A stretch of 56,267 nt of DNA, taken from assembly GCA_022843385.1 (NCBI GenBank), contig JALHNT010000046.1, positions 1 through 56,267 of the forward strand, given 5' to 3'. Positions 1 through 7,885 of the stretch are shown in pieces. A program made the translations under genes and the position numbers. Under the pieces are notes generated by a model, which saw nothing but the letters and a program-made list of their open reading frames with translations, was not told where the DNA came from and did no database searches. The stretch comes from Anaerolineae bacterium. Lineage in GTDB: Bacteria; Chloroflexota; Anaerolineae; Aggregatilineales; Phototrophicaceae. Position 1 is the stretch's first letter; every line of letters begins with the position of its first letter.

Positions 1-1
1 C

Positions 2-1777
2 GCCGATGCCGACCTGCTGCGGCAGTATCTCTACACCTTTGACCGTTCCGGCAACCGCGCCTCGCAGAGTGTGGCGGTCAACGGAGCCGCGCCGACGGTG
101 ACCAACTACACCTATAACGCCGCCAACCAGTTGACCAGCGACGGGACGACCAGCTACACCTACGATCCGAATGGGAATATGGTCAACGGCGGAGCTTATG
201 TCTGGGACAGGGCGAACCGACTGCTCTCCTTCGGCGGCGCGTCGTATGCCTACGATGGGCTGGGCAACCGCGTCTCACAGACGATCAGCGCTCAGGTGAC
301 GCGCTACCTGCTCGATATTCAGCCCGGACTGCCGCTGGTGCTGGCTGAAACCACTGGCGCGAATGTGATCCGCACGGTTCATTCCCTACGAGGTATCCAC
401 GCTCAAAAGGATGCCGCCGGCAACTGGGAATGGATGCTCCAGGATGGGCTGGGTTCAGTGCGCGGAGTCGTGGATAACGCTGTCGGTGTCTTGGAAAGCC
501 GCAACTATGACCCCTATGGCAATGCTTTCGGCGCAACCGGCACGAGCCAGACGGCGTATGGGTTCACCGGCGAATTGATGGATGGCAGCGGGCTGCTGGA
601 TCTGCGGGCGCGACGATACAACCCGGCGCTGGGTGTGTTTGCCAGCCTCGATCCCTTTGAGGGTGTGCGTAATCGGGCGATGAGCCTGAATGGATACTCG
701 TGGGTTGAGGGGAATACTCCCAATATGATTGACCCAAGCGGGATGTGTGTAAATAGCAATAGCGCAACCACCCAACAGAGATCAGAATGCAACAATGCCA
801 TTTTGGGTTATATCAGCGTTATCGAAGCCCAATTTGGGCCACAGCAGAACTGGTCATCTGATCTACAGAATCTCGTTCATAACGAACTATCGTACTGGTC
901 GAGGTTGTCATATAGCGACTTTGTCAGAGGTTGGAATAGCAATCGCACTCCAGCCACTTATGATCAGAGTGGGCAAATTTTGGGCACTGGATTGGCTGTG
1001 GCCTTAGCCACATCTCAAATAACGCCAGTTGTACCTGGCCCAGATGACGTCCTGGCTGGTGTGATTGGCCTATGCGTGGTTGGTTGGGCCGGAATCATGG
1101 CATTAAGAGCTTTGAGACTACCGCCACATCAAAGCGTTGTGTTCAACAATTCAGGCACGATAGCAATCCCCGTACCAGGGATTCCGGGTGGCGTTGGAGT
1201 TCCAGAGGACGCATGTCGTGATGGTCAATGTGATACTCTGGTACGTCATATTTTGGATGCACTTGGGGGCATAACGATTGCATCAGAGGTCATGAACAAC
1301 ACAAAAGTAACCATTTGGGTTGATGGTGGTGTGATACCTGATCCGGCGTACAATGTTTCGATAGAGGAATTTTGGGGACGACCTGGCGGCATTGTACATC
1401 AGAACCACAATAACCCTTTGTATCAAATCCGTTACATGAACACGATACTGGGAACTCCTCAGCCCATGTTCATAGGCGGGGATATGGTTGATTGGTTTGC
1501 AGCTTATCATGCTTACATTTCCTTCAATTATCGGGGATTTGATGTTGCGTTTGATTCGATTCATACTACGGGTATACCGAGAGAAGCCTATCAGTCACAG
1601 CTTGCAGGTGTGGCTTGGCGCAATTGTTATAGTTTTCAGCTAAATTCAGGTGAGTTTGGGTCGGCAGTAACACAATTAGGGCGTTTGATGAATCAGGCAC
1701 GGTCTCGTATCAGTCGAGAATATAATGCAAGTGCCAATCAACTTGGCAATCCTAACCCTGTTTGTAATGGAGCGTGA
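2..1777 (+). CDS. Rhs-repeat protein, 3' part, with papain-like C-terminal toxin region (5' partial)
   Basis: The frame is open from base 2, so the gene begins upstream of the window; the GTG at 71 is internal. Residue numbers below count from that GTG. The first part carries YD repeats (YTYNAANQLT, YTYDPNGNM, YAYDGLGNRV) and then the Rhs-associated core (DGLGSVRGVV, YDPYGN, RARRYNPALGVF, ending NMIDPSGMC near residue 227). In this family the polymorphic C-terminus after the core is the toxin. Here it is about 340 residues, visibly AT-richer than the core, with a hydrophobic stretch near residues 325-350. Cys387 in RDGQCDTL, His480 in AYHAYISF and Asp495 in VAFDSIHTTGIP are spaced like the Cys/His/Asp triad of papain-fold polymorphic toxins of the Tox-PL type. 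That assignment rests on motif memory and is moderately sure; the Rhs assignment is firm. The next gene lies 3 nt downstream and is the likely immunity gene. Confidence 0.85.
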   Translation, partial: ADADLLRQYLYTFDRSGNRASQSVAVNGAAPTVTNYTYNAANQLTSDGTTSYTYDPNGNMVNGGAYVWDRANRLLSFGGASYAYDGLGNRVSQTISAQVTRYLLDIQPGLPLVLAETTGANVIRTVHSLRGIHAQKDAAGNWEWMLQDGLGSVRGVVDNAVGVLESRNYDPYGNAFGATGTSQTAYGFTGELMDGSGLLDLRARRYNPALGVFASLDPFEGVRNRAMSLNGYSWVEGNTPNMIDPSGMCVNSNSATTQQRSECNNAILGYISVIEAQFGPQQNWSSDLQNLVHNELSYWSRLSYSDFVRGWNSNRTPATYDQSGQILGTGLAVALATSQITPVVPGPDDVLAGVIGLCVVGWAGIMALRALRLPPHQSVVFNNSGTIAIPVPGIPGGVGVPEDACRDGQCDTLVRHILDALGGITIASEVMNNTKVTIWVDGGVIPDPAYNVSIEEFWGRPGGIVHQNHNNPLYQIRYMNTILGTPQPMFIGGDMVDWFAAYHAYISFNYRGFDVAFDSIHTTGIPREAYQSQLAGVAWRNCYSFQLNSGEFGSAVTQLGRLMNQARSRISREYNASANQLGNPNPVCNGA

Positions 1778-1780
1778 AAG

Positions 1781-2380
1781 ATGTCGAGTAATCTACAGGA
1801 AAGCAAAGACTTGTTTGGTGGGATCATTTTTCTTCCATCTGATATGGATGCAATGATAGATACAAGAAAGTATGCGAAACTGATATGGAATGCTCTAGGG
1901 TTGGAAGGCGATCCGGCACGCATCAGTTTCCCGGAAGATGAACCAGTCCGCAAATGGTTCCCAGAAGATGATATTCAGTTAGATATACGCGCTGTCACTT
2001 TCGAAACTAATGGACGTATCCAAAACTGGGGAATATGGGAGGTGAAATCTCTCGAATCGGCTTCATGGGGACGGGCTATCTTTCCAGTCAGTAAACTATA
2101 TGCCATACTAACGATTATTGATCCAAAGGAACAATTTAATCCGTATTTCGAACAAACATTCGTTGAAATTCAAAAAGGTTACCTCAATGTAAGAATTAAC
2201 ACCGTTTCTCATTTCACAACAGTCCCGTTGATACTGATCGTTCTTCGATTGGGAGAATCATCAACACCGGTTGACGAATTGGTTCAATACGAACCGCAGC
2301 AGGTTCATCAAGTCTTGTTCTACAACGTTCATGACATGGGAAATCTGGTGAGTGATTTGAGTACAGCGCTTAATCGTTGA
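1781..2380 (+). CDS. Putative immunity protein for the Rhs toxin
   Basis: A 199-residue soluble protein with no signal peptide and no membrane segment. I do not recognise a named family. It starts 3 nt after the Rhs stop codon, with GGAG in the last codons of the Rhs gene as its likely ribosome site, so the two genes are translated together. It has acidic patches (for example FPEDEPVRKWFPEDD) and an aromatic-rich centre, as immunity proteins often have. Its AT-rich composition matches the toxin tail and not the Rhs core, which suggests toxin tail and immunity gene moved as one cassette. Position and composition are seen directly; the immunity role is inferred from the standard Rhs gene order. 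Confidence 0.6.
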   Translation: MSSNLQESKDLFGGIIFLPSDMDAMIDTRKYAKLIWNALGLEGDPARISFPEDEPVRKWFPEDDIQLDIRAVTFETNGRIQNWGIWEVKSLESASWGRAIFPVSKLYAILTIIDPKEQFNPYFEQTFVEIQKGYLNVRINTVSHFTTVPLILIVLRLGESSTPVDELVQYEPQQVHQVLFYNVHDMGNLVSDLSTALNR

Positions 2381-2391
2381 TGCGAATGTGA

Positions 2392-2862
2392 ATATGCGCC
2401 TGGGACTGTAACAACCGTACCCAGGCGCAGCAGACCATCCGCTACAGCTACGACAGGCTGGCGCGGCTGAAACAAGCGCGTTACGCGCCAGGCATCAACG
2501 CTCTGGCCGTCGACGCCGACCTGCTGCGGCAGTATCTCTACACCTTTGACCGTTCCGGCAACCGCACCTCGCAGAGTGTGGCGGTCAACGGTGCTGCGCC
2601 GACGGTGACCAACTACACCTATAACGCCGCCAACCAGTTGACCCAGGTCGGCAGCGCCACGCTGACCTACGACCCCAACGGCAACCTGACCAACGACGGG
2701 ACGAATGCCACCACCTGGGATCGCGACAACCGGATGCTGTCGCTGGGCGGGGCGTCCCAGCAAGTCCGACGGCGCAGACCGCCGGGTGCAGCAGACCGTC
2801 GGCGCGACCCTCGCCCCATCCGCCCGAATCTTGCTCCCTCAACCAGGATTTTCCCCGGCTGA
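2392..2862 (+). pseudogene. Displaced Rhs core fragment, frame-broken
   Basis: The open frame from 2392 encodes typical YD-repeat sequence (QQTIRYSYDRLARL, DADLLRQYLYTFDRSGNR, YNAANQLTQVG, TYDPNGNLTND, WDRDNRMLSLGGAS) without a start codon that makes sense. The frame fails near 2757: the continuation expected after SLGGAS appears in another frame as SDGADRRVQQTVGAT, and both frames then end. No toxin domain follows. The fragment lies immediately after the immunity-like gene, as expected for the old core left behind when a new toxin/immunity cassette is inserted by recombination in the core. Confidence 0.8.
2508..2643 (+). repeat. Direct repeat of the Rhs core (partner 1-136)
   Basis: Bases 2508-2643 repeat bases 1-136 with few mismatches, offset 2507, in the same orientation. 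The repeat covers DADLLRQYLYTFDRSGNR through NAANQLT and then the two copies diverge sharply. It brackets the toxin and immunity genes and could support their loss or exchange by homologous recombination. Confidence 0.9.
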
Positions 2863-2863
2863 T

Positions 2864-3199
2864 TCAGCTCAACCAGAATACCTGTCCGACATCCCGTTGC
2901 GGATCATATAGATCAGCAAACTCGGTCAACACATCCATCATTCTGCCAATGTTTTCACGAATGCTGTATCCCAGGCAAACCAGACCGGCATGATCGCTGC
3001 GGGACATCACGCGCCCGGCAAAGGGATGATCGAATGTGACCATGACTAACCCGCGCTCGCTGGCATAGATGAGATGTTCAGTATCGTCATCTTTGTCCTC
3101 CATGCCGACATCAACCGCCATGATGACAGTATAGCCCCGTCTGATCAACCCATCGGCAACTGCGCGACTCAGATGTTCCTCGAAGTAGAACGCGGTCAT
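2864..3199 (-). CDS. DUF5615-family PIN-like toxin
   Basis: A 111-residue protein of the DUF5615 PIN-like group, the predicted ribonuclease toxin of a type II toxin-antitoxin pair. Visible family signatures are the N-terminal YFEEHLSRAVADGL (usually an Asp-Glu-His or Asp-Glu-Asn motif, here Glu-Glu-His), DVGMEDKDDDTEHL and VTFDHPFAG. Its start overlaps the stop of the upstream DUF433 gene by 4 nt, the usual order of this module. The first acidic residue is changed from Asp to Glu, so activity is uncertain. The gene ends just after the Rhs remnant. Confidence 0.8.
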   Translation of the reverse strand: MTAFYFEEHLSRAVADGLIRRGYTVIMAVDVGMEDKDDDTEHLIYASERGLVMVTFDHPFAGRVMSRSDHAGLVCLGYSIRENIGRMMDVLTEFADLYDPQRDVGQVFWLS

Positions 3200-3507
3200 T
3201 GCTGATCCGGTTTTTTGCCATATCGCTCATGCAGATCGTAGGACTGTTGCGCCTCCGCCGCATCCTGGCGGTCGATTTCGGCCTTGTGTTCGCGGTAGTA
3301 CAACAGGGCAGCCAAGACCTGCTCTTCAGTCAGGGTGAATTGATAGGCCAGTTCAGCCACCGAAAGTTGATTGGTTTGCTGCGCCGCAGCCACAAAGGCG
3401 ACTGGCAGCCGCCGGCCACGCAGGCACGGACGCTCGTCACGCATTTCGATATACTTGCTCAGATCAACGGTTTCAGGGATTGCCGGTTGCATGATACCTG
3501 CTTTCAC
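3196..3507 (-). CDS. DUF433-family antitoxin
   Basis: A 103-residue protein with the DUF433 core (YIEMRDERPCLRGRRLPV, then LAYQFTLTEEQVLAALLYYREHK), a winged-helix-like antitoxin fold. It would bind and neutralise the DUF5615 protein encoded directly downstream with a 4-nt overlap, and probably represses its own operon. The tail is charged and ends KKPDQQ. The next gene upstream is more than 800 bp away across a repeat region, so the pair is its own transcription unit. Confidence 0.8.
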   Translation of the reverse strand: MKAGIMQPAIPETVDLSKYIEMRDERPCLRGRRLPVAFVAAAQQTNQLSVAELAYQFTLTEEQVLAALLYYREHKAEIDRQDAAEAQQSYDLHERYGKKPDQQ

Positions 3508-3545
3508 TTCATAGCCTCGATTATAACGGAATCAACGCTTTATCC

Positions 3546-4340
3546 TAAACGGCTCCCTCAACCCCAATTTTCCCCAACCGTTCTCTAACCCCGCGCCGAC
3601 CGCCTTAACCATCCCGCTCCCGCAAAACGGTTAACGCCGACTCAGCTTAAGTCGTACCAAAAAGTTTACCAAAAGTTCACCCGTAACGACGCGAATGGAC
3701 GTATGCTGAGGGCAAGAAGTCGTCAGTCATCAGTCGTCAGTCGGTAGTCGATAGTCAATAGAGGAAAAGCTCATGCCTCGTTACTCGTTACTCGTTCCTG
3801 ACCGAACGCCAAAAGTCACAAAATGCACGTTTGACTTTGACGACTTTGACGACTTTTGTGACTTTTCGGCAATGTGTTCTCTCGAACTTCTCTGATGACT
3901 GATCACTATCGACTGGCGACTGACTCACAAACTGCAAAAAAGGAGCTTTTGCAGTTGCAGAACTTGACGAATTTTGTGCAGTTTTGCTCGGTTTTCGCTC
4001 TGTGTCCTCTGTGTTGGTTTTTATGTCTGTGTCGTTATGTCTGTCCGACGACGACGACGACACAAAACCGGAGTTGCACTCGTAGTCTGTAGTCAATAGT
4101 CGATAGTGGATCGTTCCAATCAGCAAATTCAGCAGCAACGGGGGGTAGGGTCAATCAGCAGCAAATGGAGCCTGAGCATTTTTCTGATGACTATCGACTG
4201 ATGACTGACGACTGATTCACGAATTGAAAAAAGGACTGATGCGAATCTGACGAATCTGACGAATCTTGCGAATCATCACTCCGTTTTCGCTCTGTGTTCT
4301 CTGAGTCTCTGCGGTTCAATTCTTCTTCGTCTTTTCCTGC
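3546..4340 (+). repeat. Long non-coding dispersed repeat, copy A
   Basis: This stretch holds no gene I can support. It is homologous along its length to 37830-38900, in the same orientation, with indels. Its parts in order are: a GC-rich block with GCCGACCGCCTTAACC; a conserved core around CTTAAGTCGTACC and AAAGTTTACCAAAAGTTCACC; heptamer-like runs of AGTCATC, AGTCGTC and AGTCAAT; runs of ACTCGTT; a GACTTTGACGACTTTGACGA tract; a GACGACGACGACGAC tract; the GAATCTGACGAATCTGACGA tract; and a CTCTGTGTTCTCTG...CTCTGCGGTTCAATTC tail. The heptamer parts resemble the short tandemly repeated repetitive sequences of cyanobacteria. The tail ends 4 bases from the stop of the neighbouring glycosyltransferase. 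Confidence 0.85.
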
Positions 4341-4344
4341 TGTC

Positions 4345-5859
4345 TTACCTGGGCGGCAGCAGTTGATAGGCTCGCAGCGGTGGCTGGTCGTAATCCAGCC
4401 GAACCGTGAAGCCAGCCCGTCGCAGCGCTTCCAGCCAGGGCGTGACATCCACATCATCGGGTGCGACGAAGTAACGCGGAGCCGGGTCATCCAGCGCCAG
4501 TGCATCCGGGATCAGCGCCTCCGGTGTGGGGTAGTAAGTCAGCCGCTTGTTGCTCCATGTCCCCAGATAATAACCCAGCTCCCAGCCCAGCCAGCGGTCA
4601 TAAATCACGGTGCCGAGCGGCTTGGCTTCCAGATAGGCTCCCAGCCGATCCATGCCCGGATGCATCCCCTCGGCGCTGCCCAACGGCAGCTGATCCCGCG
4701 CCGCGTCGAAGGCGGTGGGCAGGAGCAGCAGCGTACCGATCAGCAACCAGCGTCCTCCGCGCACCCGCGCCAGACCCGCCGCTGCCAGCAGGATGAGGGG
4801 TGGCAGCAGGGGGAGCAGATAGCGATCATAAATGTTGATGGCGATCAGCCCATGCGCCAGACCATAGAGCAGGCAGTAGAGCAGCAGCCACTTCAACTGG
4901 CGTCCGCCGCGCAGCCCAGCCCAAACGACCACAACGCCGAGCAGTCCGGTCAGCACTGGCGGGCCGAAGGTATATTGAGCGTAACCCCACCAGCCGGCTA
5001 ATCGGGGCAGCCATTGATCGAGCGAGGCCAGCCCGCCCGGCTCATTGTTGACCGCCGCCAGCGTCCACAGGCTGGTGGCTTGCCCCCGCGCCCCGTCCCA
5101 CAGCAGCAGCAGGCCCAGCCCGATGAGCAGGGGGAGCGCAAGCTGCATGGATGGATGACCGCGAAACAGCCACGACGTGGTAGGGGCGGTTCGCGAACCG
5201 CCCCTACGAAGGGATCGTTGTGTGGATTCCAACCGGCGTAGGGACACGGCACTGCCGTGTCCGCTACGGTGTCTCGTGACCACCGCCAGCCCGATCACCA
5301 GCGGCAGAAACAGCGCCGCTTGCGGTTTGCAGCCGATGCCCAGCGCCAACCAGACACCCGACCAGACCCATGACCGGCGCAGCGCCGCCCACAAGGCCAG
5401 CGCCAGGCACAGCAGCATCAGATTATCGGTGAAGGCCGTCGCGCTGAAAGCGACCAGCAGCGGCGAGAGGGCGGTCAGCAGCAGGGCGAAGAGCGCGGCC
5501 AGGCGTGAACCGGTCAGCCGTCGGGTCATGGTCGTCATGGCGGCCAGCAGCAGCAGGCTGGCGAAGACGCCAGGGATGCGGGCGGCAAACTCGCCAGCGT
5601 GAACATCAAGCGTCAGCACCCCATCCGGCAGCGTCGTAATGCCGAGCAGGGTCAGCGCCAGCGCGTTAGCATAGATCGTCAGCGGCGGTTTATCCAGATT
5701 GCCGGGCAGCAGCCACTCACCCTGGACCGCGGCGGCGCGGGCGAAGGTGACGAACAGGGCTTCGTCGGGGTGGAAGCGGCGATCCGCTCCCAGCAGGTGA
5801 AAGCGCAGCCAGACCCCCAGCAGCAGCCCGGCCAGCACCAGCAGGCGATAGCGTGTCAC
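4345..5859 (-). CDS. GT39/ArnT-like membrane glycosyltransferase with an in-frame palindrome insertion
   Basis: A 504-residue polytopic protein of the GT-C class. The first periplasmic loop holds the Asp-Glu motif RFHPDEALF, the metal-binding and catalytic signature of the GT39/ArnT group, followed by about ten hydrophobic segments and a C-terminal soluble part (IYDRWLGWELGYYLG). Such enzymes move a sugar from a polyprenyl-phosphate carrier to a protein or lipid outside the membrane. Residues about 197-228, between two membrane segments, are encoded by two palindromic repeats (5180-5207 and 5238-5267) and look foreign (SLRRLESTQ, RRGGSRTAPTT). The start is GTG at 5859 and overlaps the stop of the upstream GT4 gene by 4 nt, so the two are co-translated. 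The acceptor is unknown. Confidence 0.85.
   Translation of the reverse strand: MTRYRLLVLAGLLLGVWLRFHLLGADRRFHPDEALFVTFARAAAVQGEWLLPGNLDKPPLTIYANALALTLLGITTLPDGVLTLDVHAGEFAARIPGVFASLLLLAAMTTMTRRLTGSRLAALFALLLTALSPLLVAFSATAFTDNLMLLCLALALWAALRRSWVWSGVWLALGIGCKPQAALFLPLVIGLAVVTRHRSGHGSAVSLRRLESTQRSLRRGGSRTAPTTSWLFRGHPSMQLALPLLIGLGLLLLWDGARGQATSLWTLAAVNNEPGGLASLDQWLPRLAGWWGYAQYTFGPPVLTGLLGVVVVWAGLRGGRQLKWLLLYCLLYGLAHGLIAINIYDRYLLPLLPPLILLAAAGLARVRGGRWLLIGTLLLLPTAFDAARDQLPLGSAEGMHPGMDRLGAYLEAKPLGTVIYDRWLGWELGYYLGTWSNKRLTYYPTPEALIPDALALDDPAPRYFVAPDDVDVTPWLEALRRAGFTVRLDYDQPPLRAYQLLPPR
5180..5207. repeat. Perfect 28-nt palindrome inside the GT39-like gene
   Basis: The half-site GTAGGGGCGGTTCG is followed directly by its exact reverse complement, giving a 14+14 palindrome without a loop. 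It belongs to the GTAGGGGCG family of intergenic palindromes also seen near 28488 and 37632, but here it lies in frame inside a coding sequence. Confidence 0.95.
5238..5267. repeat. Second palindrome inside the GT39-like gene
   Basis: GTAGGGACACGGCA pairs with TGCCGTGTCC-G-CTAC, with a mismatch near the base of the stem. The sequence differs from the palindrome 30 nt away but has the same GTAGGG/CTAC ends. Both are translated as part of the glycosyltransferase. Confidence 0.9.
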
Positions 5860-7028
5860 GTCAGGCTGTCGGCAGCATGAGATAACAACTGGCGGTAGCC
5901 GTCGAGATAGGCCGCCTCGGTGAAGAACTGCTCGGCATAGGCGCGGGCGCGGGCGCCCATCGCGTCGATGTCCGCGTGTTGATAGACCGTCCGCAGCGCC
6001 GTCAACAGGGCTGCCGGGTCTTCCGGCGGGATCAGATAGCCAGTTTCGCCATCACGGATCACTTCCGGGATGCCCGATACACGGGTGGCGATGGGGACGA
6101 GTCCGCTCATCATGGCTTCGACCACTACGCGCGGCAGCCCCTCGGACGTAGAGGCCAGCACCAGGCAGCGCGACCGCGTCATGTAACCGGCCAGCGTCGG
6201 CTGATCGACCCCGCCGACGAACGTGACGCGCTCATCCAGCCCGGCGCGGCTGACCTGTTCGTGCAATTGCGCCGTGTAACCGGCGTTCTCCGGCTTGCCG
6301 ACCAGCCACAGATGAGCGGCTGGCTGCTCCTGAGCCAGTTGCGCGAAGGCGTCGATCAGGGTGTGAACGCCTTTGCGCGGGATCAGCACCCCGGCATAGA
6401 GGATGTCCTGCGCTTGTGCGAGCGCCACTTCGCGCACTCGCCCGCGAAAGGCTCCAGCGTCGGTCCAGGTCATGAACTGCACCAGTGGTTGATCGGTCGC
6501 ACCCCAACGCTGCAACTGCTGGCGGGTGCTGTCGGAGACGGCGCGCAGCACATCGGCCTGGCGCAGACCATAGCGGGCGCAGGCAGCCATCACTCGCCGG
6601 TAGAGTCCGGCGCTGGTGACCTGACGCTGCTCCAGGACAGCCACCTCAAAATCGCCGTGACTTTCAACCACCAGCGCCACCCGCCGCCCGAACAACCGCG
6701 CTATCTGTTTGGCGGCTGCGCCAATCGCCCCTTCAAACGGACTCTGCGCCACGATGACGTTGACGCGCCGGGTGAGGATCAGCCCCAGCAGGAGCAGCGG
6801 CCCCAGCAGGAACATCTCGGCATAGCGCAGCGGGGCCAGCGGAAGTTCTGGCAGCAGGATGAAACGGGCGTGTTGGGTGAAGCGGCGCGGGCGTATCCCG
6901 CTGGCGAAGGCCACCACGAGCATCGGCACGCCCAATTGGCTGAGGAGCTGCCATTTCTTGTCATCGGTGGGGTTGAGCGGCTGGCGATAGCGGTGGTTGC
7001 CAATCCAGCAGACAGTGAGTGGAGACAC
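5856..7028 (-). CDS. GT4-family glycosyltransferase
   Basis: A 390-residue GT-B enzyme. The C-terminal Rossmann half shows the GT4 landmarks: LYAGVLIPRKGVHTLIDAF (donor-site start), LWLVGKPENAG, VTFVGGVDQPTLAGYM, then STSEGLPRVVVEAMMSG with the E-x7-E motif, and IPEVIRDGETGYLIPPEDP. It would transfer a sugar from a nucleotide-sugar donor to a growing glycan on the cytoplasmic side. The start is GTG at 7028, chosen because the N-terminus (CWIGNHRYRQPL) aligns with the usual start of this group. Its stop overlaps the start of the GT39-like gene by 4 nt. Acceptor and sugar cannot be read from sequence. Confidence 0.9.
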   Translation of the reverse strand: MSPLTVCWIGNHRYRQPLNPTDDKKWQLLSQLGVPMLVVAFASGIRPRRFTQHARFILLPELPLAPLRYAEMFLLGPLLLLGLILTRRVNVIVAQSPFEGAIGAAAKQIARLFGRRVALVVESHGDFEVAVLEQRQVTSAGLYRRVMAACARYGLRQADVLRAVSDSTRQQLQRWGATDQPLVQFMTWTDAGAFRGRVREVALAQAQDILYAGVLIPRKGVHTLIDAFAQLAQEQPAAHLWLVGKPENAGYTAQLHEQVSRAGLDERVTFVGGVDQPTLAGYMTRSRCLVLASTSEGLPRVVVEAMMSGLVPIATRVSGIPEVIRDGETGYLIPPEDPAALLTALRTVYQHADIDAMGARARAYAEQFFTEAAYLDGYRQLLSHAADSLT

Positions 7029-7036
7029 GGGTTATG

Positions 7037-7489
7037 TTATGGGTAAAGGTTAGGATTATCGGTTGCTAGACCTTCGGCTGTCGCTGCGGACAATAAGTTC
7101 ACATCGGCGCAGATGAAGGAAAATGTTCCCCCTAAAGTCGTTCGCGCTTCAAGCGCAGAGGCCAATTGAACAGCATCAGGAGGGCGTAATCCGTATTGCA
7201 GGATAAGACGCCGTGCATCTATCAGCACCGATGGCAACAGATTGATCGACAAATACTGCGTAGCATAGTCATTCAGGAAGGCCGATTGCAAGATGATTGC
7301 CGCAATCGATGTGATATTGTTGTCACGGACACGCCGCATGAGCAGTGAAAAAAACTCTAGCGGCGTAAACTCACAGATGATGATGGTGTGACCGGCTGTA
7401 GGACTGACCAGCTTTCGCATCCAGCTTGATCCAATTTCAGTCAAATAAACCTTCGCCAGTGCGCTGGTATCAACGTAAAGCAATGTCAT
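7037..7489 (-). CDS. PIN-domain ribonuclease toxin (VapC-like)
   Basis: A 150-residue PIN-domain protein. The acidic pocket is visible as YVDTSALAKVY near the N-terminus, CEFTPLEFF, RPPDAVQLASALEA and ICADVNLLSAA. These proteins are Mg-dependent ribonucleases acting as the toxin of type II modules. The gene starts inside the stop of its upstream partner (ATGA overlap 7486-7489), the standard antitoxin-toxin order, and ends 8 nt before the GTG of the GT4 gene, so read-through into the glycosyltransferase pair is likely. The RNA target is unknown. Confidence 0.85.
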   Translation of the reverse strand: MTLLYVDTSALAKVYLTEIGSSWMRKLVSPTAGHTIIICEFTPLEFFSLLMRRVRDNNITSIAAIILQSAFLNDYATQYLSINLLPSVLIDARRLILQYGLRPPDAVQLASALEARTTLGGTFSFICADVNLLSAATAEGLATDNPNLYP

Positions 7490-7818
7490 TCACTATCATC
7501 TCGATCTTGCCGGATGAGATGCTCGGATGGGAGGGCGTCAGGTGGCAGCGAACCTGCTGACCGGATGTCCTCATCTGAAGGCCGTACCAGATCGCCAGGG
7601 GGCAAGTGGGCTGTACCGAGTTTTCCGGCTGCCAACAGTGTGTGCCGCGCTGCCTCACGTGTGGGTTGGGTTGAGACTGGCTGCTCATCTTCTTCTAGCG
7701 CTTCAATCGTCACCTGGACTTCACCCATAGGCATATCAGCGGGCAACTGCACCATCACCCGCCGGTCAGCAGGGATGATGGCCCGAACCTGTATCGTTCG
7801 TTTCGGCTGTGCGACCAT
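7486..7818 (-). CDS. Putative antitoxin of the PIN toxin
   Basis: A 110-residue acidic protein with no clear named family. The first part (RTIQVRAIIPADRRVMVQLP, then MGEVQVTI) looks like a small beta-rich module; the rest is disordered and acidic, ending RQDRDDSE, as in antitoxins that wrap around a PIN partner. The ATG at 7818 is preferred to the one at 7902: AAGGA lies about 10 nt upstream, and the longer version would run into the divergent deacetylase gene. The role is inferred from the 4-nt overlap with the PIN gene. Confidence 0.6.
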   Translation of the reverse strand: MVAQPKRTIQVRAIIPADRRVMVQLPADMPMGEVQVTIEALEEDEQPVSTQPTREAARHTLLAAGKLGTAHLPPGDLVRPSDEDIRSAGSLPPDALPSEHLIRQDRDDSE

Positions 7819-7885
7819 GATTGTCCATCCTTCACTTCTGTAAACAGGGTAGCAGACTTCGCCGCGCTCCGCTAGACTCCGCCCC

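Noticed and set aside
71..76. GTG at 71 as the true start of the Rhs gene
   Set aside because: The frame is open upstream to base 2 and encodes YD-repeat sequence, so the gene is only cut by the window edge.
3788..4138. Open frames on both strands in the dispersed repeat (and at 38310-38543 and 38323-38526)
   Set aside because: They translate the trinucleotide and heptamer tracts into low-complexity peptides, have no ribosome sites and no protein-level conservation pattern; the DNA is repetitive, not coding.
4294..5001. Open frame opposite the GT39-like gene
   Set aside because: Antisense shadow of a well-supported membrane glycosyltransferase; composition is Arg/Gln/Pro-rich without domains.
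5976..7046. 356-codon open frame opposite the GT4 gene
   Set aside because: Long only because of high GC; the minus strand encodes a complete GT4 with all motifs.
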